A stretch of DNA of 53,066 bases from an uncultured Oscillospiraceae bacterium (GTDB lineage: Bacteria > Bacillota > Clostridia > Oscillospirales > Oscillospiraceae). Made by a program: the position numbers and the translations under genes. Numbering within the stretch: position 1 is the first letter of the stretch; every line of letters starts with the position of its first letter. The stretch covers positions 1 through 53,066 of the forward strand of contig CAKUEI010000001.1 of the NCBI GenBank assembly GCA_934646175.1, read 5' to 3'. The notes under the pieces were generated by a model that ran no database searches, was not told the DNA's origin, and saw only the letters and a program-made list of their open reading frames with translations. Below, in pieces: positions 29,026-36,959 of this stretch.

Positions 29026-29565
29026 TCACTCTTTGCCGGCGAAGTGCCGGTCATAGTTCTCCATGGCACTGTGAATGATCTGCAAGGCAGCCTCGCGGCC
29101 GCTTACCTCGTTGACGGCGGTCTCCTTGCCTTCCAGGGCCTTGTAGACCTGGAAGAAATGGGACATCTCGTCGAAAATGTGGTGTGGAAGCTCGCTGATA
29201 TCGTGATAGGAATTATAGGTCGGGTCGCTGAAGGGAATGGCGATGATCTTTTCGTCGTTGCGCCCACCGTCGATCATGGAAATCACGCCGATGGGATAGC
29301 AGCGGACCAGCGTCAGCGGCTCCAGCGCTTCCGAGCAAAGCACCAGGGCATCCAGCGGGTCCAGATCGTCGCCGTAGGTGCGGGGAATGAAGCCGTAGTT
29401 GGCGGGGTAGTGGGTGGAGGTGTAGAGGATGCGGTCCAGAATGATGAGGCCGGTCGCCTTATCCAGTTCGTACTTCTTTTTGCTGCCCTTCGGAATTTCC
29501 ACGACAGTGATGAAATCCTCGGCCTGAATGCGCCGGGGGTCGATATCGTGCCAGATGTTGTTCAT
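29026..29565 (-). CDS. ppa: Inorganic pyrophosphatase, family I
   Basis: 179 residues. The family I active-site series is clear: EIPKGSKKKYELDK, YPANYGFIPRT and the metal-binding signature GDDLDPLDALVL. It hydrolyses pyrophosphate in the cytoplasm. The start MNNIWHDIDPRR has AAAGGA upstream; a longer in-frame start at 29610 lacks one. A TACAAT-like -10 lies near 29610 on the minus strand, without a good -35 partner. Confidence 0.95.
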   Translation of the reverse strand: MNNIWHDIDPRRIQAEDFITVVEIPKGSKKKYELDKATGLIILDRILYTSTHYPANYGFIPRTYGDDLDPLDALVLCSEALEPLTLVRCYPIGVISMIDGGRNDEKIIAIPFSDPTYNSYHDISELPHHIFDEMSHFFQVYKALEGKETAVNEVSGREAALQIIHSAMENYDRHFAGKE

Positions 29566-29663
29566 AAATGCAGTCCTTTCCCTTCCTGAGAATGTAAGGT
29601 ATTGTACCATGAAATATAGAAGAAGAAAAGCGGGGTTTTATGAAAGCGGGATAAAAAGAAAGT

Positions 29664-29696
29664 AAAAAAACTTCCTGTCTGCGTACAGACAGGAAG
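29664..29696 (-). terminator. Terminator of the Rrf2-family gene
   Basis: Perfect 11-bp stem (CTTCCTGTCTG and complement, loop 29682-29685). Seven A's at 29664-29670 form the T tract on the minus strand. It sits 6 bases past the stop codon. Confidence 0.88.
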
Positions 29697-29702
29697 CGTT
29701 TT

Positions 29703-30119
29703 TCAGCGTTCTTTTTCCTTTCCGCGGCGCACCAACTCCGCAAAGGTGATGCGGAACACATCATCCAGCGCCTTCTGTGCCTCGCAATAGACATCATGGA
29801 CCGGGCAGAGCTGTACGGCGTTCCGGCTGCAGTACTGATCGTCCGCAAGACAGCGGTTCAGATGAGAATTCGGCTCCAGCACGGAGATGACATCGGCAAG
29901 GGAGATATCACCGGCAGGCCGGGCCAGACGGATGCCGCCGCCATGCCCGGGAACGGAGACCAGAATGCCTGCTCGGCGCAGCTTTGCGCAGATGTTCAGC
30001 AGATAGTGCTGCGGCACGCACAGCGCCTCGGAAAGCTCTGCCGAGTCGGCAGAACGGTCAACGGTGCTGAGGTACAGCACCGCACGAATGGCATAGTCTG
30101 TGGACAGGTTAAGCTGCAT
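29703..30119 (-). CDS. Rrf2-family transcriptional regulator with three cysteines
   Basis: 138 residues. A winged-helix N-terminus (MQLNLSTDYAIRAVLYL, LNICAKLRRAGILVS, GHGGGIRLARP) is followed by three cysteines at 90, 97 and 105 (NRCLADDQYC, then VQLCPVH). Cysteines there ligate an Fe-S cluster in IscR, NsrR and RsrR, so this is probably a redox, Fe-S or NO sensor. It is monocistronic, with its own promoter and terminator. The start at 30119 has GGGGAG upstream. Targets are unknown; autoregulation is plausible because GACA...TGTC half-sites flank the -10. Confidence 0.9.
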   Translation of the reverse strand: MQLNLSTDYAIRAVLYLSTVDRSADSAELSEALCVPQHYLLNICAKLRRAGILVSVPGHGGGIRLARPAGDISLADVISVLEPNSHLNRCLADDQYCSRNAVQLCPVHDVYCEAQKALDDVFRITFAELVRRGKEKER

Positions 30120-30166
30120 AGTCGTTCTCCCCAACAAAGGCGAAAAATGGAATTTTAAGACACTTC

Positions 30167-30194
30167 ATTTTACCATGTCGGCCCAAAAAGTCAA
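30167..30194 (-). promoter_or_regulatory. Promoter of the Rrf2-family gene
   Basis: Minus strand: TTGACT (30189-30194), 16-base spacer, TAAAAT (30167-30172). Confidence 0.65.
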
Positions 30195-30272
30195 CCGCGC
30201 AAAGGGAAGGGGAGCAGTCCCTGCAAGCCCTCCCGAATTTAGAGCAGTTTCACGGGGACAAGCGTGATCACA

Positions 30273-30623
30273 TCACGCAGACGGTCGGAGCCGACCATAT
30301 GGCTTAGACGGTTTCCATGCTCCGCCATAGGCGCTGCCGCTGCCTTTATTTGCCCCACCGATCAGGTATGGTTCTATTGTATCACATGATTTGTGATATG
30401 TGCCACCGATTTTGATTGTTTCCAAATCTTTTTTCTGAAAACTCCGCTCATAGCTCATGTATCTCCACGCGCTGCGCTCATAGTCCACATGGACAATGCT
30501 GCCCTGTTTTTCGGGAAATGCCGTGCTATAGCAGATGATTTTCTCCGGTTCGATGTGACGCAGTATCTCGTTATATATACTGGTTTCCGGGTAATAGAAG
30601 TTATACTTTTCCGTGCAACAAAA
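30273..30623 (-). pseudogene. Remnant of a DUF4417-like protein (C-terminal part only)
   Basis: The minus-strand frame is open from 30623 to a TGA at 30273 but has no good start. The text YNEILRHIEPEKIICYSTAF, then a VDYE, later GGTYHKS and GSGSAYGGAWKPSKPYG, resembles the C-terminal part of DUF4417 proteins, which I know mainly from phages, plasmids and integrated elements; this is from memory. The N-terminal half is missing, so I call it a decayed fragment. It lies just downstream of the 3' end of tRNA-Pro, a common integration point. The rest of the ~550 bases between the Rrf2 promoter and the tRNA shows no intact gene, only a short inverted repeat near 30263 (CGTGAT-CAC-ATCACG). Confidence 0.4.
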
Positions 30624-30709
30624 TTAAAAAGTTTGCAACTGCGCAAGGAAAACGGTGAGTCCTTTCTGTGGCACCGAAGGATGAGCAGGCAGCGGGAGCC
30701 AAAACGCAA

Positions 30710-30745
30710 AAAAAGAAGACACGACAAACATCGTGTCTTCTTTTT
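30710..30745 (-). terminator. Terminator of tRNA-Pro
   Basis: Perfect 15-bp stem (AAAAAGAAGACACGA and complement, loop 30725-30730). On the minus strand it starts at the last base of the encoded CCA and ends in a T run. Confidence 0.88.
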
Positions 30746-30821
30746 GGTCCGAGTGACAGGACTTGAACCTGCGGCCCCTTGACCCCCAGTCAAGTGCGAT
30801 ACCAAACTTCGCCACACCCGG
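30745..30821 (-). tRNA. tRNA-Pro, anticodon GGG
   Basis: The minus strand folds as a full cloverleaf: acceptor CCGGGTG / CACTCGG (one G-U), D stem GCGA / TCGC, anticodon stem CTTGA / TCAAG with loop CTGGGGG (anticodon GGG), T arm GCAGG-TTCAAGT-CCTGT, discriminator A and encoded CCA. Length 77. It decodes CCC and CCU proline codons. Confidence 0.95.
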
Positions 30822-30855
30822 ATATTAAGCATCCCCCGCAAGGGACGCTTAATAT
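30822..30855. repeat. Inverted repeat in the tRNA-Pro leader
   Basis: ATATTAAGC (30822-30830) pairs perfectly with GCTTAATAT (30847-30855); after one mismatch, 4 further inner pairs form. One arm abuts the tRNA 5' end and the other overlaps the tRNA promoter -10. It may aid 5' processing or be a regulatory site. It has no T tract, so it does not look like a terminator for the TPR gene. Confidence 0.5.
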
Positions 30856-30882
30856 ATTAGCACAAAGAAATGAAACTTGCAA
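30854..30882 (-). promoter_or_regulatory. Promoter of tRNA-Pro
   Basis: Minus strand: TTGCAA (30877-30882), 17-base spacer, TAATAT (30854-30859), about 33 bases upstream of the mature tRNA. Confidence 0.7.
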
Positions 30883-30908
30883 GAGGAAAATGAAAAAAAC
30901 TGAAAAAA

Positions 30909-31862
30909 TTACAGCTTCTTTGCCGCTTCGTCGGCCAGAGCCTGATACTGGGCGGCTTCTGCATCCTTGCCGGCTTTGGCAAGTGCGGCGCTGCAATTGC
31001 GGCAGCAGGCGATGTAATCCTTATTTTCACCGAAGATCATCTTGGTCTTCTCGGCGGCCTGCTGGAACAGCTCCGCAGCCTGAGCGTAATCGCCGGACAG
31101 GAAGCAATAGGTGGCCTTGGTGTTCAGGGCACCGGCGTAGTGGGGGTTCATTCCGGCGTCCAGCGCGCGGAAAATGTCCAGAGACTCAGAGATGGACTCA
31201 TCGGCCTTCTCCTGATTACCAGTGCGGTAATAGGCGAGGGAGAGGTTGGAGAGGGCAGTGGCCAGTTCCGCCTCGTTGTCCTGCACCTTGCGGGTGTAGT
31301 CCAAGGCGCGCTCGAAATACTCCAGCGCCTTCTGCAGGTCGTTCTGGTCCTGATAGACAAGGCCGGTGTTGTTGTAAAGGCTGGCCCAGTCATAGTCGTT
31401 GGCGCAGTTGATCTCTTTCAGAATGGAGTCGGCCTTGCTGAATAGCTCCAGCGCCTTGTCGAACTTGCCCACCAAGCGGTAAGCACCGGCCATGTTGATG
31501 ACGGCTACGGCGTACTGCTCGCTGTGCTCTAAGCCGGAGAACTCCATTTCCGCCATCAGCTCACGGAAGGTGTCAATGCACGGCTCCCACTTGCTGATGC
31601 CGCGGTAGAAGCAGGCCATTTCGTTCAGAATGGCGATACGGGCCTCGCTGCGCTGACAGATGATGGCCTTTTCCTCGTCGGTCAACTCCACCTCTTTGCC
31701 GGCGTTGCAGCTGGGGCAGGAACTGGTGACGCCAAGGATCATGCCCATGTTGTCCACCTTTTCCAGCTCGTCCTTCAGGAATTTTTCGGTGGCATCGTTA
31801 TCATACCCGGCAAAATACTTGTCCAGCTCATTATAAAAGTCTTGTACGTTAAATGCGTCCAT
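30909..31862 (-). CDS. Tetratricopeptide repeat protein with an N-terminal CPxC motif
   Basis: 317 residues. The N-terminal part is helical (FYNELDKYFAGYDNDATEKFLKDELE), then CPSC (Cys49, Cys52). About six TPR units run from ~70 to the end (YNNTGLVYQDQNDLQKALEY, LSNLSLAYYRTGNQEKADES, LNTKATYCFLSGDYAQAAELF). No signal peptide or catalytic domain is visible, so it is a cytoplasmic scaffold. The start at 31862 has GAGGAGG upstream. It is divergent from the DUF4037-DUF4125 pair with promoters set back to back, and I infer a shared role. No terminator precedes the tRNA. Confidence 0.88.
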   Translation of the reverse strand: MDAFNVQDFYNELDKYFAGYDNDATEKFLKDELEKVDNMGMILGVTSSCPSCNAGKEVELTDEEKAIICQRSEARIAILNEMACFYRGISKWEPCIDTFRELMAEMEFSGLEHSEQYAVAVINMAGAYRLVGKFDKALELFSKADSILKEINCANDYDWASLYNNTGLVYQDQNDLQKALEYFERALDYTRKVQDNEAELATALSNLSLAYYRTGNQEKADESISESLDIFRALDAGMNPHYAGALNTKATYCFLSGDYAQAAELFQQAAEKTKMIFGENKDYIACCRNCSAALAKAGKDAEAAQYQALADEAAKKL

Positions 31863-31902
31863 GATAGTGTCCTCCTCACATCTAATAGGAATCATTACCA
31901 TT

Positions 31903-31931
31903 ATTATAGCTTCCATTTTGCTGCTTGTCAA
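31903..31931 (-). promoter_or_regulatory. Full-consensus promoter of the TPR gene
   Basis: Minus strand: TTGACA (31926-31931), 17-base spacer, TATAAT (31903-31908). Both hexamers match consensus at all positions, suggesting strong expression. Confidence 0.85.
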
Positions 31932-31947
31932 TAGGAAAGCGCGGCTG

Positions 31948-31976
31948 TTGACAGAATAAAAGAGAACTGCTAAACT
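31948..31976 (+). promoter_or_regulatory. Promoter of the DUF4037-DUF4125 operon
   Basis: TTGACA (31948-31953), 17-base spacer, TAAACT (31971-31976). Its -35 is only 16 bases from the -35 of the divergent TPR promoter, so one bound regulator could control both. Confidence 0.75.
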
Positions 31977-32008
31977 GCACTTGAAAAGTAAAAAAAGGCG
32001 GTGACGAA

Positions 32009-32932
32009 ATGAAAGGTCTGGAGCTTGCACGCGCTTATTTTGAAGAGATGGCGCTTCCTCAGCTGGAACAGCGCTTTCCCGATTATCTGCCCCGCATGGC
32101 GGCGGGACTGGTAGGGGAAGGGTCCGAGTGCTTTGGGTTTGACGACGACATTTCCCGCGACCATGATTGGGGTCCGGGTTTCTGCATCTGGCTTACCAAA
32201 GAGGACTACCAGGCTTTCGGCGGTGTGCTGCAGGCCTGGTATGAAATGCTGCCCCGGTCCTTCGGCGGGTACGGCCCCCGCAGCCAGAGCCCCCAGGGGG
32301 ACGGGCGGGTAGGCGTATTCCCCGTGGGCGGGTTTTACGCCCGGTTCACCGGACTGGAGCGGGCACCCCAGACCCTGCGGGAATGGCGCGCCCTTCCGGA
32401 AAGTTATCTGGCCACGGTGACCAACGGCGCCGTGTTCCGCGACCCGGTGGGGGAGTTTTCCGCTATCCGCAAGGCCATTCTGGACTTTTATCCGGAGGAC
32501 TACTGCCTGAAAAAGATGGTCGCCCGGGCGGCCATCATGGCCCAGTCGGGCCAGTATAATTTTTCCCGTACCTTAAAGCACGGGGAAACGGTGGCGGCGC
32601 AGCTTGCCCTCAGCGAATTCATCAAGACCGGCATGTCCATGATCTATCTCATGAACAAGCGCTACATGCCCTATTATAAGTGGTCCCACCGGGGGCTGAA
32701 AGACCTTCCGGTCTTGGGCAGCACCGCACCGCTGTTTACACGCCTTGCCTCCGATGAGAGCGCTGCCGGGAAGCAGGAGACAGTGGAGGAGATCTGTGCC
32801 CGGGTGATCGAGGAACTGCGCCGCCGGGGACTGACCGGCAGCACCAGCGATTTTCTGCTGGACCACTGCCCGGAGATGATGGGGCATATTCAGGACCCGG
32901 AGATCCGCCGGATGCACATCATGGCGGAATAA
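32009..32932 (+). CDS. DUF4037 protein, nucleotidyltransferase-like
   Basis: 307 residues. The N-terminal block GSECFGFDDDISRDHDW (38-54) matches the DUF4037 signature and has the G-S plus D-x-D spacing of the polymerase-beta nucleotidyltransferase superfamily. The C-terminal half is helical (FIKTGMSMIYLMNKRYMPYYKWSHRGL), like the substrate-binding part of aminoglycoside nucleotidyltransferases and kanamycin-type enzymes. The substrate is unknown. The ribosome site AAGGCGGTGA supports the start. It lies 30 bases upstream of a DUF4125 gene, and the two families often co-occur, sometimes with TPR proteins (from memory). Confidence 0.85.
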   Translation: MKGLELARAYFEEMALPQLEQRFPDYLPRMAAGLVGEGSECFGFDDDISRDHDWGPGFCIWLTKEDYQAFGGVLQAWYEMLPRSFGGYGPRSQSPQGDGRVGVFPVGGFYARFTGLERAPQTLREWRALPESYLATVTNGAVFRDPVGEFSAIRKAILDFYPEDYCLKKMVARAAIMAQSGQYNFSRTLKHGETVAAQLALSEFIKTGMSMIYLMNKRYMPYYKWSHRGLKDLPVLGSTAPLFTRLASDESAAGKQETVEEICARVIEELRRRGLTGSTSDFLLDHCPEMMGHIQDPEIRRMHIMAE

Positions 32933-32962
32933 GAAGCAAAATAAGGAAAGGATGAGTGTGTA

Positions 32963-33580
32963 ATGGACGAAAAGCAGAAAGAATTGATCGATCATATCGT
33001 GAAGACCGAGTGGGAGATGTTCCAGAAGGTTCAGAATCAGGGCGGCCGCGCCTCCTGCCAGAACGACTGGATCACCTTCGAGATCATGCGGAAGAGCCAG
33101 TTCTATGCCTGGAATGCCTATACCTGCATGTCCTACATGAGCGACCTTCTGAATGCCGAGGGTGCGGGGCGCAATCTGCCCATGGAGAAATACGCCCGCA
33201 TGATGCAGTATACCGCGCCGCAGGAATACGAGGAGATCAAGGATTCCCTGCCGGAACTTCCCGCCGAACAGTTGGAGATGATCGACCGCATCGTGGAGAT
33301 CCACGTGGAGTGGGAAAAGGAATTTGCCCGAAAGGCCCCCAAGCTGGTGCAGGCCGGACGGCCCATCACCAAGGAGGAGGAGCGGCCCGGCGTCACCTCG
33401 GCGGAGACTTATCTCCGCGGTGAATTGCAGACCTATTCGCTGGAGACCGTGGGCTGCTACATGCAGTACATTCTGGAGCTGAAGCAGGAAGGAAAAAACA
33501 TCTGCGAGATGATTATGGAGAACACCGTCAAGATGTACGGCTATGAATCCGTAGCCCAGTACGAACAGCTGGTAAAATGA
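32963..33580 (+). CDS. DUF4125 protein
   Basis: 205 residues, all-helical and acidic, beginning KELIDHIVKTEWEMFQKVQN, with the family-type segments NQGGRASCQNDWITFEIMRKSQF and RPITKEEERPGVTSAETYLRGEL. No signal or membrane segment. The function is unknown. It is the second gene of the DUF4037 operon and ends at a strong terminator. The conserved E-W, H-V-E-W and cysteine positions could bind metal or a nucleotide, but this cannot be decided here. Confidence 0.85.
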   Translation: MDEKQKELIDHIVKTEWEMFQKVQNQGGRASCQNDWITFEIMRKSQFYAWNAYTCMSYMSDLLNAEGAGRNLPMEKYARMMQYTAPQEYEEIKDSLPELPAEQLEMIDRIVEIHVEWEKEFARKAPKLVQAGRPITKEEERPGVTSAETYLRGELQTYSLETVGCYMQYILELKQEGKNICEMIMENTVKMYGYESVAQYEQLVK

Positions 33581-33582
33581 GA

Positions 33583-33620
33583 AAAAAGAGAGCGCTGCCC
33601 GTGGGCGGCGCTCTCTTTTT
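33583..33620. terminator. Bidirectional terminator after the DUF4125 gene
   Basis: 18-bp stem AAAAAGAGAGCGCTGCCC and complement (one T-G pair), followed by TTTTT. The convergent small gene stops 2 bases away at 33622. Confidence 0.88.
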
Positions 33621-33621
33621 G

Positions 33622-33789
33622 TCAGAACCCCAGGCTGTCCGCCAGGTCCTCCATGGCGCAGGTGGCGCTGTGCATGGCCTTTTCCGCCGCCCGGCAGATC
33701 TTCTTTTTCTTCGGGGCCAGCATCATACCGGCTGCCGCCCCTGCCATGACCCCCAGACTCATCCCGAGCAGAAAATGAGAATTACACAT
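33622..33789 (-). CDS. Small YtxH-like membrane protein
   Basis: 55 residues: a short N-terminus MCNSHF, one glycine/alanine-rich hydrophobic helix LLGMSLGVMAGAAAGMMLAP, the basic KKKK stop and an amphipathic tail with two cysteines. This layout is that of YtxH/gas-vesicle-like stress proteins. GGAGG is 9 bases upstream of the ATG; longer in-frame starts lack one. Function unknown, likely inner membrane. Confidence 0.75.
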   Translation of the reverse strand: MCNSHFLLGMSLGVMAGAAAGMMLAPKKKKICRAAEKAMHSATCAMEDLADSLGF

Positions 33790-33862
33790 GGAATTTGCCT
33801 CCTTCCAACATGATGCGGCGCTGCCGCTGTGTTTATTCTGCCCCGAAATTGGGAAAAAGCCG

Positions 33863-33891
33863 TTGCTAAAAATTGCGTATTCCATTATAAT
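33863..33891 (+). promoter_or_regulatory. Promoter of the pyrimidine operon
   Basis: TTGCTA (33863-33868), 17-base spacer, consensus TATAAT (33886-33891). The ~60-base leader has no clear PyrR-binding loop or terminator. Confidence 0.75.
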
Positions 33892-33956
33892 AAATTTTGT
33901 GTGCTTCCGTTCCAATCACGGTTTTGAGAGGAAAATGAAAAAAGGAGCAGAGTGCT

Positions 33957-35234
33957 TTGAAACGACTCATTCGGCAGGGCCGTCTGGTAGACCCGGTCAC
34001 GGGCATCGGCGGCGTAATGGATATTCTGATCGAAGACGGTGTGATCGCCGCCATGGCAAGCAGCCTTTCGTGCGAGGCGGACGAGATCATCCCCGCGGAG
34101 GGGCTGGTGGTCTCATCCGGGCTTGTGGACATGCATGTGCATCTGCGGGAACCGGGCTTTGAGTATAAGGAAACCATTGAGACCGGCTGCGCCGCCGCCG
34201 CAAGGGGCGGCTTTACCTCCATTGCCTGTATGCCCAATACCAATCCCGTGCTGGACAGCCCCCAGATGCTCACATTTGTTCAGCAGCGCGCAGCGGAGGC
34301 GTGCGGCGTCCGCGTCTGGCCTATTGGCGCGGTCAGCGTGGGCGAGCGGGGGGAGCAGCTCACGGATTTTGAAGAGCTGAAGCGTGCCGGGGCCGTGGCC
34401 TTTTCCGATGACGGCCGCCCGGTACAGAACGCAAACCTCATGCGGGATGCGCTGATCTTGGGCAAACGGCACCAGCGCGTCATTCTCTCCCACTGTGAGG
34501 ACCTTGACATGGTGGGCAACCGCGCCGTAAATGAAGGGCGCATCTCCCGCCGACTGCGCATCGACGGCCGCCCCGCCATTGCGGAGGAACTGCAGGTCAT
34601 GCGGGAGGCCATGCTGGCGGAAGAGACGGAAAGCGCGGTACATATCTGCCATGTGTCTACTGCGCGTTCGGTGGCCATTATCCGGCGGTTCAAGAAAAAG
34701 GGCGTCGCCATCACGTGCGAGACCTGTCCTCAGTATTTTACCCTGACTGAGGAGGAAATCCTGGAGCAGGGCACCATGGCCCGGGTCAATCCGCCCCTGC
34801 GCACGCAGGAGGACGTGGAGGGCATTTTGGCCGGTTTGAAAGACGGCACTATTGATGCCATCGCCACCGATCACGCCCCCCATTCCGCAGAGGAAAAGGC
34901 TAAACCCCTGACCGAGGCACCCAGTGGTATGGTGGGACTGGAGACCGCCCTTGCCATCACCCTTACGGAGCTTTATCACTCTGGGCGCATGGAGCTTGCG
35001 GATATTTTGCGGAAAATGACCTTTAACCCCTCCTGCATCCTGGGGATCAACAAGGGCCGCGTCGCCATTGGCGGCAGCGCTGACCTTACGCTGTTCGACC
35101 CGGACGAGGAATGGGTGATCGATCCGCAGCAGTTTGCCTCCAAGGGGAGGAATACGCCCTTCGCCGGTCGGCGCGTGAAAGGAAAAGTAAAATACACCAT
35201 CGTAAACGGAAATATGATCTATCAGGAGGTATGA
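33957..35234 (+). CDS. pyrC: Dihydroorotase
   Basis: 425 residues, type I (long) dihydroorotase. Metal-binding DMHVHLREPG, later ICHVST and the catalytic DHAPHS are all present. It cyclises carbamoyl-aspartate to dihydroorotate in UMP synthesis. The start is TTG at 33957, with AAAGGAG 9 bases upstream and the family N-terminus KRLIRQGRLVDP; no ATG fits. It heads an operon with pyrF (3 bases later), pyrK and pyrD. pyrB and pyrE are not in the window. Confidence 0.95.
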   Translation: MKRLIRQGRLVDPVTGIGGVMDILIEDGVIAAMASSLSCEADEIIPAEGLVVSSGLVDMHVHLREPGFEYKETIETGCAAAARGGFTSIACMPNTNPVLDSPQMLTFVQQRAAEACGVRVWPIGAVSVGERGEQLTDFEELKRAGAVAFSDDGRPVQNANLMRDALILGKRHQRVILSHCEDLDMVGNRAVNEGRISRRLRIDGRPAIAEELQVMREAMLAEETESAVHICHVSTARSVAIIRRFKKKGVAITCETCPQYFTLTEEEILEQGTMARVNPPLRTQEDVEGILAGLKDGTIDAIATDHAPHSAEEKAKPLTEAPSGMVGLETALAITLTELYHSGRMELADILRKMTFNPSCILGINKGRVAIGGSADLTLFDPDEEWVIDPQQFASKGRNTPFAGRRVKGKVKYTIVNGNMIYQEV

Positions 35235-35237
35235 CCC

Positions 35238-36164
35238 GTGTCCTTTGATGTCCTACAGGAGAAGATTTGTAAAATGAAAAACCCCACCGTGGCCGGACTG
35301 GACGCCCGGTGGAGCCATATCCCGCCCCATATCCAAAGCGAGACCATCGCCCAGTACGGACAGACCCGCCGAGCCGCGGCGGAGGCCGTCTGGCAGTTCA
35401 ATCGCGGCCTGATGGACGCCCTGTGCGACATCGTCCCCGCGGTGAAGCCCCAGAGCGCTTATTACGAGGCCCTGGGCTGGGAGGGCATGGAGGTGCTGGA
35501 ACGCACCATTCAGTATGCCAAGGAGAAGGGCTTTTTCGTCATTGCGGACATTAAGCGCGGCGACATCGGCTCCACCGCCGCTGCCTACGCCGACGGCTGG
35601 CTGGGCGGCACGAAGGTGGGCTCTGCCTTCGTGCCCGGTTTCGGCGCGGACTGCGTCACGGTAAACGGTTACATGGGCTCCGACGCCATCAACCCCTTCC
35701 TGGAGCAGTGCAAGGCGGAGGACAAGTGCATTTTTGTTCTGGTCAAGACCTCCAACCCCTCTTCCGGCGAGCTGCAGGACATGGTGGCTGGGGACCGGGT
35801 GGTCTATAAGGTCATGGGCGACCTGACCGAGCGCCTCGGCAAGGGGACGGAAGGCCCCAAGTACGGCTTTACCACCGCCGGGGCTGTGGTGGGCGCCACG
35901 TATCCCGCCGAGCTGAAGGAGCTGCGCCGCCGTATGGAGCACACCTTCTTCTTGGTGCCCGGTTACGGGGCACAGGGTGGTACGGCGGAGGATGTGCGGT
36001 ACGCTTTCAATGAATTTGGCCGCGGCGCGGTGATCAATTCCTCCCGCGGTATTTTCTATGCCTGGAGCAAGACCAACAAGGACGGCCTTGACTATCAGGA
36101 GGCTGCGCGGCTTGCGGCGGAGCATATGCGGGACGACATCAAGCAGTATGTCACCACTCTTTAA
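35238..36164 (+). CDS. pyrF: Orotidine 5'-phosphate decarboxylase, type 2
   Basis: 308 residues. The catalytic Lys-Asp set is in VIADIKRGDIGST, with AVKPQSAYYE and FLVPGYGAQGG typical of the longer type 2 (mycobacterial/clostridial) form. It makes UMP from OMP. The GTG start at 35238 follows AGGAGGT, which lies in the end of pyrC. Confidence 0.95.
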   Translation: MSFDVLQEKICKMKNPTVAGLDARWSHIPPHIQSETIAQYGQTRRAAAEAVWQFNRGLMDALCDIVPAVKPQSAYYEALGWEGMEVLERTIQYAKEKGFFVIADIKRGDIGSTAAAYADGWLGGTKVGSAFVPGFGADCVTVNGYMGSDAINPFLEQCKAEDKCIFVLVKTSNPSSGELQDMVAGDRVVYKVMGDLTERLGKGTEGPKYGFTTAGAVVGATYPAELKELRRRMEHTFFLVPGYGAQGGTAEDVRYAFNEFGRGAVINSSRGIFYAWSKTNKDGLDYQEAARLAAEHMRDDIKQYVTTL

Positions 36165-36191
36165 GCAGTAATTCGTAAGGGAGTTTTTACT

Positions 36192-36959
36192 ATGCCAATG
36201 CAGCATGGCTGCACTATTGTCAGTGTTTCCCGGCCCAACCCCTACGCCTTTGACATGACGCTGGAGGCGGGGGAGATGGCCCGTGCGGCCAGCCCCGGGC
36301 AGTTCGTCCATATCCGCTGCGGTGAAGGACTTCTCCTGCGCCGCCCCATTTCCATCTGCGATGCACAGGGGGACCTGCTGCGCGTGGTCTTCGAGGTGCG
36401 GGGAGAGGGTACCCGCTGGCTTTCCAAGCGGAAAACAGGAGAAACGCTGGATGTTCTCGGCCCCCTCGGGAACGGATTTTCGCCTGCGGGGAAGGACATT
36501 CTTCTGGTGGGCGGCGGCATCGGCGTGCCGCCCATGCTGGGGTGTGCCCGGGCCTATGAGGCTCAGGGGGCCCTGGTCCATGCCGTCCTCGGCTTCCGGG
36601 ACCGGGAGCATCTTCTGTTGGCGGAAGAGATGAAAGCATATTGTGAGGCCGTGGTCGTCACCACCGATGACGGCAGCTTCGGCATTCACGGATATGTGGA
36701 CGGGCAGGTGCGCGCCCTGCTGGAACAGGGTACGCCGGTGAGCGACATCCTTGCCTGCGGGCCGAAGCCCATGCTGCGCTCGGTGTACCGGGCGGCGGCG
36801 GAATTCGGAGTTCCCTGTCAGGTCTCCATGGAAGAACGGATGGGCTGCGGTGTGGGCGCCTGTCTGGTCTGCGCCTGCGAGATGCAGGACGGCGTGAAAA
36901 AGCACGTCTGCAAGGATGGCCCGGTGTTCCGGGCGGAGGAGGTGAAGTGGGATGCCTGA
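36192..36959 (+). CDS. pyrK: Dihydroorotate dehydrogenase electron transfer subunit
   Basis: 255 residues. A FAD-binding domain comes first (RRPISICD, EGTRWLS), then a NAD-binding region (VGGGIGVPPMLG). The C-terminal cysteines GCGVGACLVCAC and a later HVC hold the [2Fe-2S] cluster. It passes electrons from PyrD to NAD. It overlaps pyrD by 8 bases. Confidence 0.95.
   Translation: MPMQHGCTIVSVSRPNPYAFDMTLEAGEMARAASPGQFVHIRCGEGLLLRRPISICDAQGDLLRVVFEVRGEGTRWLSKRKTGETLDVLGPLGNGFSPAGKDILLVGGGIGVPPMLGCARAYEAQGALVHAVLGFRDREHLLLAEEMKAYCEAVVVTTDDGSFGIHGYVDGQVRALLEQGTPVSDILACGPKPMLRSVYRAAAEFGVPCQVSMEERMGCGVGACLVCACEMQDGVKKHVCKDGPVFRAEEVKWDA

Noticed and set aside
30393..30782. A 129-codon plus-strand frame ending VRVTGLEPAAP.
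   Set aside because: Its end is the antisense of the terminator and tRNA-Pro, a well-known false protein pattern. It also runs opposite the DUF4417-like remnant.
32009..33580. DUF4037-DUF4125 as a toxin-antitoxin pair.
   Set aside because: Both proteins are large (307 and 205 residues), do not overlap and have no DNA-binding antitoxin features, so evidence is too thin.
33898..33956. PyrR-binding loop in the pyrC leader (GAGAGG at about 33927).
   Set aside because: Only the GAGAGG part fits the consensus, there is no supporting stem, and no attenuator terminator follows.
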